A stretch of 64,000 bases of DNA from Sarcocystis neurona (taxonomy: Eukaryota; Apicomplexa; Conoidasida; Eucoccidiorida; Sarcocystidae), in the NCBI GenBank assembly GCA_000727475.1, contig KL647322.1, positions 654,269 through 718,268 on the forward strand. Direction: 5' to 3'. Position 1 is the first letter of the stretch, and each line of letters opens with the position of its first letter. A program made the position numbers and the translations under genes. This document shows positions 33,501-40,400 of this stretch, one piece after another. The notes beneath the pieces are model-generated. The model was not told where the DNA came from. It saw only the letters and a list, made by a program, of their open reading frames with translations, and did no database searches.

Positions 33501-34377
33501 CTTTGCACGTGGACACGCTTCTTCCTGCAACTGCAGTGTCAGCAGCAGCCCTGCGCCCCCAGACGAACGAGGAGCCTGCTGCTACTCCACCCAAAGAAAA
33601 TGCAGCGCGTCCTTCTCCTTCTCCAGCAGCAGAGGAACCGCCAACGGCAGCAAGTGTAGTCCGCGCTGCGGCAGCAGCAGCAGGAGGCAAGGCAGCTTCT
33701 GCGCAGCGGCAGCAGATTCTATCTGGAGCTAGAATTCGTATGGAGGAAAGCTCTGCCCTCCACCTGACACTCTTCAAGGCGCGGCTGCTGCTGCCAGCGT
33801 AGTAGTATGCTGCAGCAGCTGCTGGAGTCAGTCCGTTCTCCTGCTGCTGCCGGTTCAGCGGCTGCAGCTGCTGCCGCGGCCACTGCGGCGCTGCGCAGCC
33901 CCGGTGCTGCTGCTGCCATGACTGCTGCAGGGCAGGAGACTGCAGCACGTACCACAGCTGCTGCTGTTGCAGTTCGCACTCGCGACGCTGCTGCTGTTGC
34001 TGCCGCTGACCTCCCCGTAGCAGCGATGGCTTAGCCACATACTGGTGTTGGAGCTGCTGCGAGTGATCGTGGTGCTGCAGCTGCAGTTGCTGGGTTTGAC
34101 ACTGCAGCTGCTGCGGCTGCAGTCCTGGCGGCCGTAGCGGATGCTGCACCTGCTGCTGCTTGTGACGTTGTGGCGACTGGTGCTGCTGCTGCTGAACGGT
34201 AGAACTCCTGCTGTTTTGCAGGGAAGAAGCAGCTGTCGGGTGCTGCCTGCCGCTTCCCTCCACCAGCTCCTGGTGCATCAAGGCATCGCTAGCAGACGAA
34301 GTCGTCTTCCCGCTGTTGCTGCTGTGATACGCAGCAGCTGCAGTGTAAATGTGCTGCTGCTGCTGCTGTTGCGACAT
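15532..34377 (-). CDS. Giant Gln/Ala/Ser-rich low-complexity coding region (6,281-codon open frame)
   Basis: One minus-strand frame runs from ATG at 34377 to TAA at 15534-15532. It is largely poly-Gln, poly-Ala and poly-Ser, so length alone proves little: CAG arrays have no stops. Evidence of real coding is the non-repeat islands: residues ~200-225 (SVRWRAELSSIRI), ~1072-1100 (EVKELLFCVVLTRIVDYQLL), ~2890 (VPYLPTFDVNRMRPLLPV), a basic PAKRKSF cluster (~3120) followed by a ~100-residue Glu/Asp tract, a SPKKKRQQRK cluster (~5925) and the C-terminus (SFTYMEARLVHQRPP, RLLQGKEVTKSQHVDLLLAH). Where the minus strand is CTG-rich, the frame mostly reads GCT (Ala) rather than Leu or Cys. Residues ~2396-2460 are long Gln runs broken by Leu, then an aromatic patch. 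Basic-acidic motifs suggest, but do not prove, a nuclear protein. No catalytic domain recognised. ~19.3-18.3 kb probably uses other frames, so introns or assembly indels are likely. Start uncertain: an acceptor-like pyrimidine tract lies just upstream. Confidence 0.6.
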   Translation of the reverse strand: MSQQQQQQHIYTAAAAYHSSNSGKTTSSASDALMHQELVEGSGRQHPTAASSLQNSRSSTVQQQQHQSPQRHKQQQVQHPLRPPGLQPQQLQCQTQQLQLQHHDHSQQLQHQYVAKPSLLRGGQRQQQQQRRECELQQQQLWYVLQSPALQQSWQQQHRGCAAPQWPRQQLQPLNRQQQENGLTPAAAAAYYYAGSSSRALKSVRWRAELSSIRILAPDRICCRCAEAALPPAAAAAARTTLAAVGGSSAAGEGEGRAAFSLGGVAAGSSFVWGRRAAADTAVAGRSVSTCKGAAPAAATPAATETAAAVSVQAPATADTTLDQEEGEAASAARRHARSSVTVPAALWKPSDRSITSAATTCMHAAAATTFKRAAGAEAAAVPPSTYFPKREEELVFVEPEQLFLPSSSLPELQRLLRLPCCCLNCGAGDTDADAAGAAAGGAGAGEAAARAGAGAAGSGRREREIFSRDRSSSSSKTTEQRCCNDFLPLQQSVKKVLAAGHPSQLLLLRFFRRAPSTRSHATAAATAAAGAAAAAAQREETAANSTAATNPRAAAAATRVKESPTGAAAGEEAAAAGVDTKRGPQAAGESLRRSRVKKEGDETALNSSKQQSQEREGAAAHPAAVAGEHAGPGDAFLKLRDLLLYADDEETEVGAERSSHWCDSSSCCNTSSDGFSSSSTCCSRRIKECCWDTNSGPRCMRRWEEEAAAGVFTCGVRPDTVAAGTLEHVEAAARPQQQQQERESLKRQEQPQQHQAEKTQSQQQSREDPVSQQQQQRQRMEETRLQQTPRHESHKNKEQQQQRQQQAEKPQQRQRREGGGRGEQGHVVGKLLSLLAQSAAADAAERIAAFALHPSLRPQRRSICARPAAAAAAATRVTAASAAASSSPHAQQPQQQSEQQQPHAEKQPQQAKIVGWKYWRGRRCSKNSSCRGLCCSQQWVPLTACGSVFARVQWRSASLCPSRTNNSDAQRSSRSSEASSNTSSSNDSSSNGSSSSDSSSNNDSRGSDSSSSRTPDRSRKSRGREGSVGDSEKTVVSRNGRGRRSASSWWCCCSCEDWCSNNSGCGCCGVEAEVKELLFCVVLTRIVDYQLLRPPALPLHQATAAASAALCSLQQLLGGKPRAAAAARGTTLAAAGAAAALVAAAAGASPARAAAAAATLAAAAGGKKMGRAAAEPEGEEEAGEDQFVYWSVFVRNAAEETAETEAATTRRGAAGICAGRDLPPAVACVEEETAATCSSSNSSNGSGSVTPQPPGGPAPATAAAPGICSRCSSNSSSSDSSTANARGRWGSGTAAAAAAPSSDAAETKAAKGGCRPLQGKWLRLQQQREQQEQQRQQQERQRQQEAQQRGQQEQQTQQQEQQKEQQQQQTQQQEQQQQQTQQQEQQQQQKLEEQQQEEQEQQRQRRPCVDEQQQHVDEQLQQKRQWESLVNFNVFPGAAVLPLFCFSRPQPLLPTILLQQSVAADDATEASSSGDAVANLAAVPERRESAAASAAPTSAEQPPAAASSASPASASPAAASSPAALAAAASPAVAFLTPDAAATSHYAASAAFVAAETAEAAPESLRHAVAAAGCPAVAAAAASLAVAAAVPPAVAAASMLAAAGVMPRAAAGAGTNAAAAAAGGKGAEEVGAAAAQQTREAASAQQQQQEPQEGGISQQQQQAVKQQQQQDVEEENKLQQEKKQNQQQDQGDRQCKFQQQDCRGRLQQRSCAEGVPAGKTGANTSNSSNSNSTKGSSNCSRSSSSRNNRSSNSGDRGVAKNRRTTAAAAVVGVGEEDWQLSSPGAAAAGTTAEEVTPVEAATAAAPGAATAAAEAAAEGDAALAAGARGIDCFSSAAAKCGVAAAASSSLPLEKAGGQEGAALADVPAGGTDAAAATLPAAAAVALVAPDAAGAASSARTPRAAADAAVIAFVEPGACAADAAGSPLGVTGAAVAAPLPPAHHAVPTAVMSSSSSCSSSSSSTTNSPSSSFSSAYSASSCCFPVRDRSPPGLRFAAAAAVGEERHPAAEGALPPGRRAASGFPGPPAAVVASFSHHPTDAASSSCRSRTSNYFCSPAPAAAAASSSLPPPAAPAFSVPAAVSRTSSDPGARSSGAASPSRPAATAAFSSPSSSLGAAAAARFDSDSSAAATTAAVAAAENDAACDEATSSYTYAAAAPASTPHVTAAESERAAAAARLSTSRAAGEQARHLPRTAGNRTAVSSTSCPHPHISTASLTAAAVACCAGAAPSCDAAAAPLAAASAAAADAAAACYDAAAASCAAAFPGAAPSAAASGDGAVAAAAARGPVGSSTEAGVLVGCRADDRQKQQQKQQAMQEGQEEEREDARQRGQQQNQQLERDMPEEQQQERQEKEVQQQQRLQAVFSQEATLLQQQQQFEGEEEERRKIWQEHYGEWQLQQQQLQQQQQQQLQQQQQQELQQQQQQQLQQQQQQQLQQQQQQQQQQQQLLQQQLQQQQQLQYYFYWMCHYYECVLQQLQLSLALSSTATPQQQQPFFRQVELLQQSFLEQQQQLDPLLLTCQPATHVFALQQEQQDQEQEGKLQEEQRQQQLQRPQQEQQQQPIQQAQATEQQQVSLQQQHQPPRQQQTHPQQPYPEQLQESQEQQHFHQQQQQADEQQQQQLPHPQQELYASSQLQLWQQQQQQQGLRELLQQQASPQLQWLQQQQLLHYLQQPPWLLNEHQVQQHFPALYNASAHATAEPTAAGTEAARSSPCLPQQHEQDLRQEQQELQQPQQQQTPQEQQALQQRQAPQQQQQQEKLQQRQELPGSLLDREVLDASGVEQQQQQELQEAQHHEHRREQKREGEEQQQQRERLGGALTEQQQQMPSAYLNAAGAAAGPLGWWEEDVVQQQLLQQQQVRQQIFQQQLDGRGPFCHYPVPYLPTFDVNRMRPLLPVHSFYSPFDSAAAAAIATAAPTTPSGAVLPLAVQATAAAVAAAAAAYAPPLIDPASAAALSFLSPPLTPAIAAAADLAPAGVPADLHVAFLPGDAAAAAVSPATALPSGAVSAPLLPTSPFPSFSSSCPPPHSAVAAAAGASPAAAAFPPPILTNQFCVRPAASAVATAAAAARLPSAVFSPPPPLLLPPAPPAAPAAVASSVCSTPRRKEAATAVPPARSDGRKQQPAKRKSFDAEEAEEHEEEEEEKEEEEEEEDEEEEEGKDEEEERRDDEGDGEGEKKEEQEKRKQQGEAEEHGDGGGGDSSGQQKGKGAGREGKGEDEQVDEEEEGEGEGRESVNGRRGGGGDDSKKERTATGDDRRGESSQTTEEVVDGCVGEFVEEEKGEETCCSLLPFAKTRETETEQREGGKAAAAATANCTPAAAAGRTAAAAGGGENETAAAAGEVEAAAEGRGGAAGGRTAATGGGGGGERGAAAAGEMEGAAGGRGGPPAGGRAASGGRDILAAGGEREAAAAAGAGERGAAATGRGTRIGRSYAQVAARGIPAAAAGRAGAPDRAAAASRAGPAAAAAASQLAAHVKVVAEKRGGNGSAAGSLATAAAAGVYHFSAAAEAGEPATAAAGERAAEREAGGEATTSTAATEASEEGGETGKEEEELRKRAAGQQLTHTHAEGDDHEAKAAAAPAASTVAALAAASAAASSSRLLSAAAVVEIRAAATAAQRRPRGDSARQQVQRRQQEQQQLKAQQQRQQKGPQQELQAETQQPLCVVEEASELRRARPVAAAAARQKKKAAGGFLLQQHPTEFEKRGSSSSGCRRTRSSPLSSCGATQRSSSKSSSNSSKSSSNSSNSSKSNTSKGNSSNSSSTALPPGSGPGVGGPPSPYKEYSSQPQHGGQRQPQRQQEQQQQQSQQLQRRQQQQDSYRQQEQEQQHQHQEDQLHQQQQQEHVTEREKTQQEQKQPLKVMQRHLLKEEEESRQQQHQQEALLAVQQQVQQEGLPQGKLHRVAKVRQRTFKRQQKERQKLPESLLQQPEQQHYTAQHCACDSNEEEKKQHQEDGVRAKRQQRAEQADEAAAGEAGGGGGAAAREEAVLPAAAATGGRAAAGGSPEQQQQRDAEQQNCCEQLQETCANARSCASRASGAFALAAAATLLPSSFAAAGAAATALPQDAHSAAAAPPVSRRRAAAEASLLPAAAVRVSLLPPGAAPAAREKKRIAWCGGWQQQRALSQQQQQPVGSAAEGDDRESTAAEQEDEEEEQQQKCCSNESAEKRKSAACSEQAAADLSVRPLCSNGAAAAVAEPAAVAGAAAAAAGHAASEVGSTLVKADRRAAPGDVAAAVADIAAAAQLATASEAAAAEGTPTAGVEAAAAGGGGPVGGGGAAAGGRTAGVDGTAAADAAAAGAGAEAAEAGDAATREEETAAAGVEAAALPWPVATGAGVTAAGAGGKVCEAVERNAVLPSTVPAPAEGDAFCLCCLVAGPPAASGRASDAAAAAAAWPCAAAATLEAACTASRSSLAIAVDGLHPLNECAAFARAAAAAAAAGADDGESLRAEATAAGLLRPAAATQASLCAAAAAASSAAPGAWFLLKQQELQGVDTTPSGPPSPPPPPAAATHKSAAAAAPAVCEMRSHDSSDVSLLRPGASRRQPQQQQLLLHHLQQPKIEQTQQQQQEAQQQQQEAQQQQQGGAAAATEGAAAAAGRATXXXXXXXXXXXXXXXXXXXXXXXXXXXXXXXXXXXXXXXXXXXXXXXXXXXXXXXXXXXXXXXXXXXXXXXXXXXXXXXXXXXXXXXXXXXXXXXXXXXXXXXXXXXXXXXXXXXXXXXXXXXXXXXXXXXXXXXXXXXXXXXXXXXXXXXXXXXXXXXXXXXXXXXXXXXXXXXXXXXXXXXXXXXXXXXXXXXXXXXXXXXXXXXXXXXXXXXXXXXXXXXXXXXXXXXXXXXXXXXXXXXXXXXXXXXXXXXXXXXXXXXQQQQEAQQQQQEAQQQQREAQQQQREAQQQQQAHHQQQPTRGFLHNCRCGRSSLSMLQDSQHHCQPKQQHHQFSEKHQHFHQQQGSLQRHRVCRRYVQQKQQHRVPQQQHERQHHRPPQRRSNKGCSVEQQQDQRQEQQQQEQRQQQQQEEEDERGKSEEGAGSSAAGAGGVGSREGAADKGSSVAGASHSRWGRSNSGSRLGSSRHGVGGGITNSNKAKTCSSNCWKQQAATERGNLAAAGGRAAGAAACQRRAAAAAELHADEAAPSWAAAAAAVADVDAAADGRTAVAAGSVEVFGDGSCRTAADCCGTAAAWPVASSTCFISSSRRYFSRGSSSSRYVSGSRDLSSGSSSSGSNYVLSSSCRNSSLSSQCSSSVLRNSGNSRETSSSNTWRRQTRTADGSCCSCRSFRSTLRCFDSSRVRNSCSRTWGRRRRSSTLCSSNTGGQELCSCSSSSSNRRRRSSSSWWSWWSRYYGAGGSRSKSSSSIRRRSTRRSSVPVQCRTLHGEAAKQGMQQQQQRHLESSSAPTEQQLLWTGGRGFRTSSRDAGDSWGRDPFTFFLPRQLAKDRKQQQEEEEEEEEAKQQQEKKKEKQQQGRGALGQDTQKMKPQKRRQLRQQQAHKQQQQTEVAREQHQEQQLLLQELLLQRYDEEQKAQQQQQRSEECSGCCYCSSRKLAPAAVSLPPLDPVCLCPNFNAAATSAAAANFAPPAVAAAAPRAFAAFDVAGIPATATAAAAAGRLAAVVPAAAELPAFAARAAHRAARYLLQPVLCSNNAGGNRQPCSHCCSSLSQYLSSYEDAAAVWGYCSSCQHTAAGYGEQEPAARGEQATAATPAAAAATTAAAATAAGPAITTGRGGAALGSEAEERMGAAAARHAVLAAEEESAAGSKDAAATRAAECIPLFSRRSRCVVAAETPCTRNSSSSCTCNSSSCRDSSQSSVIRSSSSSQSYNSSSKAMNKSRGTGLRDARSSKKGSEKKSGFPRAKEKNSLQQVLLSPATAARLLQRGERMQLNIRAFHACTTPAAAAAFSSAVLRPICRRNSSSRSWRDLHRAAQRRECQSPKKKRQQRKQKEEKEEQQQRDRQQQQDTQPQQQQEGEAGQATHSEPCLLQQQQRQQGSAHAQQQQEEEEEETRREECGFWLSSLWEGYEEASGYGVETPFVDSSNNVTSVVYVPYLSALHLYPAVACSSSRSHSRSSSRSNSSNERSSRNSRGNGSSDASTRSAWSRRSILDRRHRNSSPTESCSNSSACCSSGSPAGSRRTTAGSGSWSREGRSSSSRGRGREEEARVKRIWAEAQQQPAVGPSGAEGEPEGTAGAAAGVVAAAGVVAAAGVVAAAGAAAGAAAGAAAARGAADEEEMHVTLRKSFTYMEARLVHQRPPLYQQIERLLQGKEVTKSQHVDLLLAHSRHIDQDASW
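18773..19319 (-). CDS. Alternative-frame segment inside the giant locus, likely the true coding frame here
   Basis: In a different minus frame from the 6,281-codon one, this segment reads as ordinary helical protein: KVQEAALQEQEELEAEKVQQ (coiled-coil-like), then LQVGVLPVLLHASVVLLLQQ, SYMRTKLRRHGQLLQLLLQ and MDELPLLLEVWKYLATG. The giant frame gives only Ala/Ser-rich text here. The segment ends at a strong donor-like CAG|GTACGTGAGT (exon edge 18773). A third minus frame at 18724-18536 is also protein-like (VQQQQRIEEQRQQQGDEQQQ, then DSRWELLQLPQLPQ). The three frames do not yet join in phase by any splice I could find, so extra introns or assembly indels in the repeats are needed. No family recognised. 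Confidence 0.45.
19680..20700 (-). repeat. 21-bp tandem array (EAQQQQQ heptapeptide) spanning an assembly gap
   Basis: On both sides of the N run, CTGCTGCTGTTGCGCCTCC-type 21-base units repeat, coding on the minus strand for Glu-Ala-Gln5 with occasional Gln-to-Arg changes. The gap almost certainly contains more of the same array. Confidence 0.85.
19793..20579. other. Assembly gap, 787 Ns
   Basis: Undetermined bases. 787 is not a multiple of 3 or 21 and may be an estimate, so the reading frame across it is not established. Confidence 0.99.
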
Positions 34378-35500
34378 TGAATCACTGCCTACCAGAAGAA
34401 AAAGGACTTCAGCTGCAACAAGGCAACAGCTCGCCTCCGGTGTGGCTGCTAGTGCTTCACTAGCTCTCTCTGTGTCGCTGCTGCGGCTGCGACCTTCCCT
34501 GCTTCTTTTAATGCCACCTCTGGCCGTACAAATGCTGCTGCCGCTGCTGTCGCTCCTGGGGCTGCTGCTGATGCTGCTGCTGTCCTCCTCAGGCTGCCGC
34601 TGTTGCTGCTGAGGCTGCTGGTGCTATTGTTGCTGCTGAGGCTGCTGCCGCCCTTGGTCAGGCAGCGGCTGATGTCTCTGTTGACGCTCGTGGTGCGCTG
34701 GTGTTACGCCTCCTGTCAAAGCTGCAGTGGCTACTACGGCTGTAGTGGTTACTGCCGCCACTGTCGCTGCCGTTGCTGCTGCCGTTGTTGCTGCCGCGGC
34801 AGCTGCTGCTGCTGGTGTCGCTGCTGGCCGAAGAGTTGCTGCTGGCTGTTGGATCATCGGATCGCGCATAGCCTGTTACGCGTATCGCCGCTGCTGCAGT
34901 GCTTGCTGCTATTGCTGGTGCCGCTGCCGTAACACGACGTGCAGGCGCCGCTGCTGTCGTGTTGCTCCTCGCTGGTGCTGCAACACTTTCGACGCTGCTT
35001 CTGCTGCTGCAGCGCTCATGCTTGCTCCTGTAGTTGCCGCTACTGCTGCTATACGTGTACGTCTCCTGCTGCTGCAGTAGTTCCCGTTGTTGTTGCCGTT
35101 GCCTTGGTGCTCCGGTGTGATATCACTTCATGGTGCCACCACCAGCAGCAAGAGACGGGTGAACAGCAGCACATATTACCGAAGCAGCAGGAATAGCTGC
35201 AGGAGAAGCAGGCGGCAGCAGCTGCAGGAACTAGGCAAGACAAGCAAAATATGTGGAGGCAGCATCCGCGCAACATGTGCCAGCAGCAGCGGCGGCCAGA
35301 AATTTGGCAGCGGCAGCAAGGTAGTCTACAGCAGCAGCAAGAGGTGAGGCACCAGAAGCGGGAGTGGGAGCAGAGGCGGGGGTGGCAGCAAAAGCAGGAG
35401 CAGCAGCACAAAAATGGCGCCACCTCCGGTAGAAACAGCAGCCCTGCGAGCTACAAAGGCAATAGCCGCACCAAGAAGCGTCCCACCACATCTAATAGCA
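34378..35500. other. CTG then CAG triplet-rich stretch upstream of the giant frame
   Basis: CTG polarity to about 35080, CAG polarity from about 35140 to 35410. The giant frame stays open upstream of its ATG only to a TAG near 34452, and a CTTTTTCTTCTGGTAG acceptor-like sequence lies between them, so the first ATG may not be the true start. No gene recognised. Confidence 0.5.
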
Positions 35501-36590
35501 AGAGATAACCCAAGAGACGCAACGGCGTGGCGACTGCAAAGGAGTGGGTCGCAGCAGCAGCGGGTTTGAGAAGATTTGTCGAGGTGCTTTATCCAGGGAT
35601 GCACGGGTAAATACTCCAATAATCTCGACTACTGAGGAGCTGCTGCGATACGAGCATGGGCGGTGTCGCGTACACACACTAGAAGGAAAGGTGGACCGCA
35701 GCGGAACTGCTGCTGGGAAGTCGAGCACTATGTCTGCTCGCTGCGGGCGTCCAGGGGACATAGCGGAGCGCAGAAAGACAGACATCACGTAGAGGTCAGC
35801 GAACGAAGCAACACAGACGGGGAAGAGGTGTCTCGTCGCCGCGCAGCTGCTGCCTTTCCCGGTGTGCCCTTCCTGCCGCGTTGCTGCAGGAGAGGTTGTG
35901 ATAGGCAGGAGCCGGCAGCACGCTCGTAAACAGCTGCCACGTGGGTGTTGCCGGAAGAAAAGGGAAAGAACGAACGGTCGGAAGAGAGGCAAGAGGGGCT
36001 GGCAAGGCGAGCTAAAACATCACCGCGAGGTGTACGTACGGTTACCGGTCGACGGCCAGAGAGAAAATGCATGCGAACTGGACAAGTTTCACTGCTCCTG
36101 CAGTTCTGAAGAAAGACTCGCGCTGCGGTGCCTTGATGTACTCACGAGTAAAATGGTGGTCGACAAGCAGGAGCAGCGCCACGGCGACCAGGACTGCTAA
36201 CAACAAGACTGGCAGCAGCAGCAGCAGGAACATGAACGGTAGACCAGTAATCGCACTAGCACAGCAGCACCAGCCGCAGCAGCGGAGCCAGTGCTTGACG
36301 CAGCAGCCGGCGCTTCGCTGGGGCTGCAGGGAGGCACGAGTCACGTCACCCGGTGAAGCGAAGCCGACGCCTGTGCGTGTGCGGCTCGGCAGCTGCAGGT
36401 GCAGCAGTAACGGGAGCAGCGGCGGCGCGAACTGCAACGGCAGCAGGGCCAACAGGAGTCCACCAACCACGGACAGGACCAGCACCGGTAAAGTCGGCAA
36501 CTCGCAGAGCAGCTGGCGTGGCCGCAGACCGCAGCTCTAGACAGGAGTAGGGAGGAATAGAGCAGTCATATATATACAAGCTCATGTGGG
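35501..36590. other. Low-repeat stretch with several unassigned open frames
   Basis: Open frames of 80-170 codons exist on both strands. The minus strand near 36233 encodes a hydrophobic leader (separate entry). At 35544-35792 a plus frame (GTG at its edge, no ATG) reads like ordinary protein (TPIISTTEELLRYEHGR) but matches nothing I know. Confidence 0.45.
36042..36233 (-). CDS. Possible exon with signal peptide or signal anchor
   Basis: From an ATG at 36233 the minus strand encodes MFLLLLLPVLLLAVLVAVAL and four more hydrophobic residues, then a polar stretch (DHHFTREYIKAPQRESFFRT). The frame ends just after a donor-like CG|GTAACC. A Cys-rich stretch precedes the ATG in the same frame, so it could instead be a transmembrane segment with a cytoplasmic N-terminus. 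Leucine-rich text can arise from CTG triplets on the minus strand, so this is weak. No family recognised. Confidence 0.25.
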   Translation of the reverse strand: MFLLLLLPVLLLAVLVAVALLLLVDHHFTREYIKAPQRESFFRTAGAVKLVQFACIFSLAVDR

Positions 36591-37109
36591 ATGGTGCACT
36601 TGTACCGACGGCAGCAGGCTCACGCTACAACGCCACACAAGCTGCACCAGGTAGCACGAACGACTCTACATCATCGCAGCATCAGAAACAGCCCTCAACC
36701 TTCCGCGCTGGACTTGTTGCTACCAACCCTGTCTTGGGGGCTGCAGCCTGCAGATCACGACTTTAACTGAAGCCGCTGCGTGAGCGTTACTACAGCAGCA
36801 GCACACATGAGCCACACAGCAAGGCCAAATCCGTGTCACCGAGGAGCTGCGGAAGAAACGCCAGCTCAGACACAGTATACAGGAACCCGACGAAACGCCA
36901 GCCCCACCACAGGAGCCGGGAAGCACAATAAGGCCAGCAGAGGGCCCGCACAGCACCACGTCTCTCCATGGAACAATTGCAGTATGCAACCTGCAACTCG
37001 CTGTAGGCGTCCGCTGCCGGCTCGCCTGTAACGTGTGCAGCTTCGTTTCTGCAGCCCCTAACGTGTGGGTCGTCGGTTTCCCCTGCTAATCTTGCAGCGC
37101 GGTTCGTGC
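36591..37109. other. Unique sequence, nothing recognised
   Basis: CAG/GCA triplets are sparse and no microsatellite or convincing gene is seen. Confidence 0.5.
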
Positions 37110-37448
37110 CTATGTTTGTTGCCGTCCTGCTGCTAGTGCTGAAGGATCTCTGCTGTGCTGCTCCAATTGGTGCTGCCGCTGCTGCGTCTTAACTGAGCTG
37201 CTGCCGCTGTCCCTGCCGGGGTGGTCCTCCTCCCGTTCACACTCTGCTCCTGCTTTGTCTCCTCTTCTGCTGCTTTTGTGTCCCTGCTGCTCCTCTTTAT
37301 TTGCTGCTGTTCTGCTGGCGTCTGCTACGTGTCTGGTGACTCGCCTGTACTGGCGCGCGAAGACACTGGAGGAACCGAAGAGACGCTTTTGCAGAGGAAC
37401 CGGGCCACGTGAACGCTGACCTGTGTCCCTCCCGTTCGTTTCTGTCAC
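37110..37448 (-). CDS. Unassigned minus-strand open frame, possible exon
   Basis: 112 codons with balanced, hydrophilic, protein-like composition (PVPLQKRLFGSSSVFARQYR, then Lys/Glu/Gln-rich text). The upstream edge is GTG, not ATG, so it would need to be an internal exon. The opposite strand carries a shorter hydrophobic frame (37221-37412). Not recognised. Confidence 0.2.
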   Translation of the reverse strand: MTETNGRDTGQRSRGPVPLQKRLFGSSSVFARQYRRVTRHVADASRTAANKEEQQGHKSSRRGDKAGAECEREEDHPGRDSGSSSVKTQQRQHQLEQHSRDPSALAAGRQQT

Positions 37449-40400
37449 TACCAGCAGCTTCTGCGAAGCTTAAGAGCCGCAAAACAGACAAGCACGGCAT
37501 CCGGCGTAAGGCCCTACTGTGTGTAGTGTAGGTGCATATATAATACGTGTTGTCCACATACGCGTTTACATACACAGGCGGGTCGGAGGATGTATCTGCA
37601 CACGCCTGTGTCTGTATCATGTGTATGTGGGCAGCGGCAGACTTCTACAATAATGGGAGCTCACGAATGGTGTCCGAGAAGAGGAGCTCACACCTATAAA
37701 TTTCAGCACCTTTTCCATACTTACAACTGGCCTTACAATTCTAGCCACACCCCAAAGCCACCACTGCTCCTCCTCTCACGTCACCCTTTACCACTACTTG
37801 AACTTGTGAACACGTCCTGCACTACGCGTCCACGAGGTGGACGTTACTGCATCGTTCAACACGCATGTAAACGTGCACGATCCACGTCAGGAAACTTCTC
37901 TGCTTAGTACCATCAGTATCACTCCTTCCGCTACCATTCAGAGCCAGCACCACAATTTCTCCTGCCACCACTTCTCCTGGTGAAGTTCTTCTCACGTTGC
38001 AATTATTCTGGACTGGTGTATAAAATGCGTATCTCAGAAAGGCGTCAGACTGTCAAATTACACCTTCAATTTCGCGCTGGAAATGCGGTAACGATTACTA
38101 GTGTTTATACTGTGTTGTTGTAGACGTTGGGGGACAACTGCTCTACGCCGAAGGCGTGTACACTGCAGGGTAGGTTTCTAGGCGACAACACTGCGCAGCG
38201 CAATTTGGTGTACCGCTGTAGGTCTAGTTTAGTAGATAGTCGTTTCGAGCAGACAACTGGTGATTTGTGGATCCTAAAGGATTTACTGGGCATAGGTATT
38301 CCCACCAAAAAGATCACCCTTCACAGACATCCGTACCGTGCAACTTTTGTTAATGTTCTGTTGCATGGACAGTTTCAACAACAACCACTCTTACGTGCGC
38401 GTTCAGCCGTGGACTCGCCCGCACAAATGACACACCGGTGCGTAGTGCAGTAGTGTGCGCGCCCCTTCCTCTTTGAAAAAAACGTCCTGGCCCAAAATTC
38501 AGGGGCTACAGCTTTCTGTGCGTGCGGTCCATTCTTTTCCTGGGAGAGAAAAGACAGCAAGCCGCTGTCAGCGAAGTTGAGTCTTTTCTCACTTCGATTG
38601 TAGCGCTTTCGGCGGATATTTCACCCGGTGAGGATGTTCAACTACGGTATCGCACTTGCAGTGCTGCTATTGTGCTATGCTGATTAACGTGTAGGTGCCG
38701 GCCGTGTAGGTGTAGGAGCTGGTTCGGTTTTCTATGCCCCTGTGTGCAGTCTCTTTTGGAACTGCCGCAGCGGGCCTCTACGGCGCAGTGTTCGCTGTTT
38801 GCGCACACACTTCGCACGCCACGCTACCGGTGGTGATCTGGGGCCGTCGGCGGCCCCCCCGCTGCTTGTTGAGAGACTGACACTTGCCCTAGATTCCGTT
38901 TCTCGCCTTATAGGCGGAAAAAAAGAAGTGTTCTGTGTATCGTGCTGCGCTCGTGGAAGCATGTGCGTTCCTTGTTTCGGCGCGGCGTGCGCAGTCACCC
39001 GCAACGACGCAGGAAAGCTTGGGATTTCAGGTGTACGTACGCCTCGATTTTACCGCTTTCGCTGGTGGTCCCACACAAGTGGCTTGACAGGGACCGCACT
39101 GTCAAGTGCCAGATTGCCTGCTTACACAGGCGTGAAAAACTGAATTGCAAATACATTGTGATCCTGTTCGCGTTTTTGTTCTTTGCTGGTTGAATGGTTC
39201 CGTATGGTTAGTTGGAGCGCTGGTGCACCGCACACACAGCGCTGGCTGCAGTCGGCGCCGGGATTGTACGTCCGCGACGCCGGCCCGCCCTCTCGACTGC
39301 GTCAGAAAGTCAGTGAAGCTCAAATTCACACTGAAGGTAACAACTACGCCAGCTGGCCTCCCTGTTTTGATGTGCCAAACTGCGACTCGCCGACTTCCCA
39401 GTCCGTGTTCGTGGGGGCCCTGCTGACCACACACCGATGAGATGGACCACAGTTCACGCTGAAGTTTGCTCCAGACACCCTTCTTTGTCCAGACGAGCGA
39501 CCCTTGCGTTGCTTTCGAGAGAAGGCGATGTAAGTGCTGTTCGTGTAGCTTGTCGGGTGTCTAAAAGCCTGGCTTTGTCAAACGGCTGCGATGTCGTCAG
39601 GGCGTGTAATCCGGCGAAAAGAGAGCACGTGCGCCTACAACCTGAACCTACGCCTCACTTTTTCTGCCTGAATTCCCGATATGCTCTCAAGCAGTCGCTC
39701 TGAGCGTTTCTAAGGTGGGCGCGTTAGCGGGCGTATCCGCACCCCTGCCTGCGTTGATGTGTTTTGTTGATCAGTGTAACACTATCGCCATGCAGCTTAG
39801 GCAGAACACTCTTGAACACCCAACACAACACGTCGCCTGTGTGTCAGCATAGCCGTCGTGTGCGTTTGACGTGTCCAACACTGTGCTGTAGCTACGTGGA
39901 CGGCTTCCTGGAACTCAGAGCCGACTGTTTTCAGACATTTCTTGGGTATTCTCCTGTCCTTCAGATGTGCCTCGTCTTTTGTTAATAACTTCTGTGAATT
40001 TGTCTATGTCTTGGCAGTCTGTCCTCAGCGGAAGTACTTGGGAGACGCTGTTGCCTGTCTCTGGTAGAGCATTTCTAAAATATATGACTACACCACGAAG
40101 CATAGGTCGGTATGTGCGCTGCGTGGAATTTCGCTGCCGACTGCATCTGCACACTGCTCGACGAGAGAGGCATACATGGTGATTTTGTCACCGAGGTAGA
40201 ATGGAACTGTGGACAGTGGAACAAGGGCACAACTAAACAGAATCTGGTATATAATGCAGCGCCGCACACTGTATCATCCTCCGAGCTTTCTTGAATCACG
40301 CAGCTTCTGGTGTGACCAGTGGCTCTCTCTCACGGCCGCCGCGAAAAACCCTTTTTCCCTTCGTCGCTCACTCGCGTGAATCTTGACCACCCTAGGTCTG

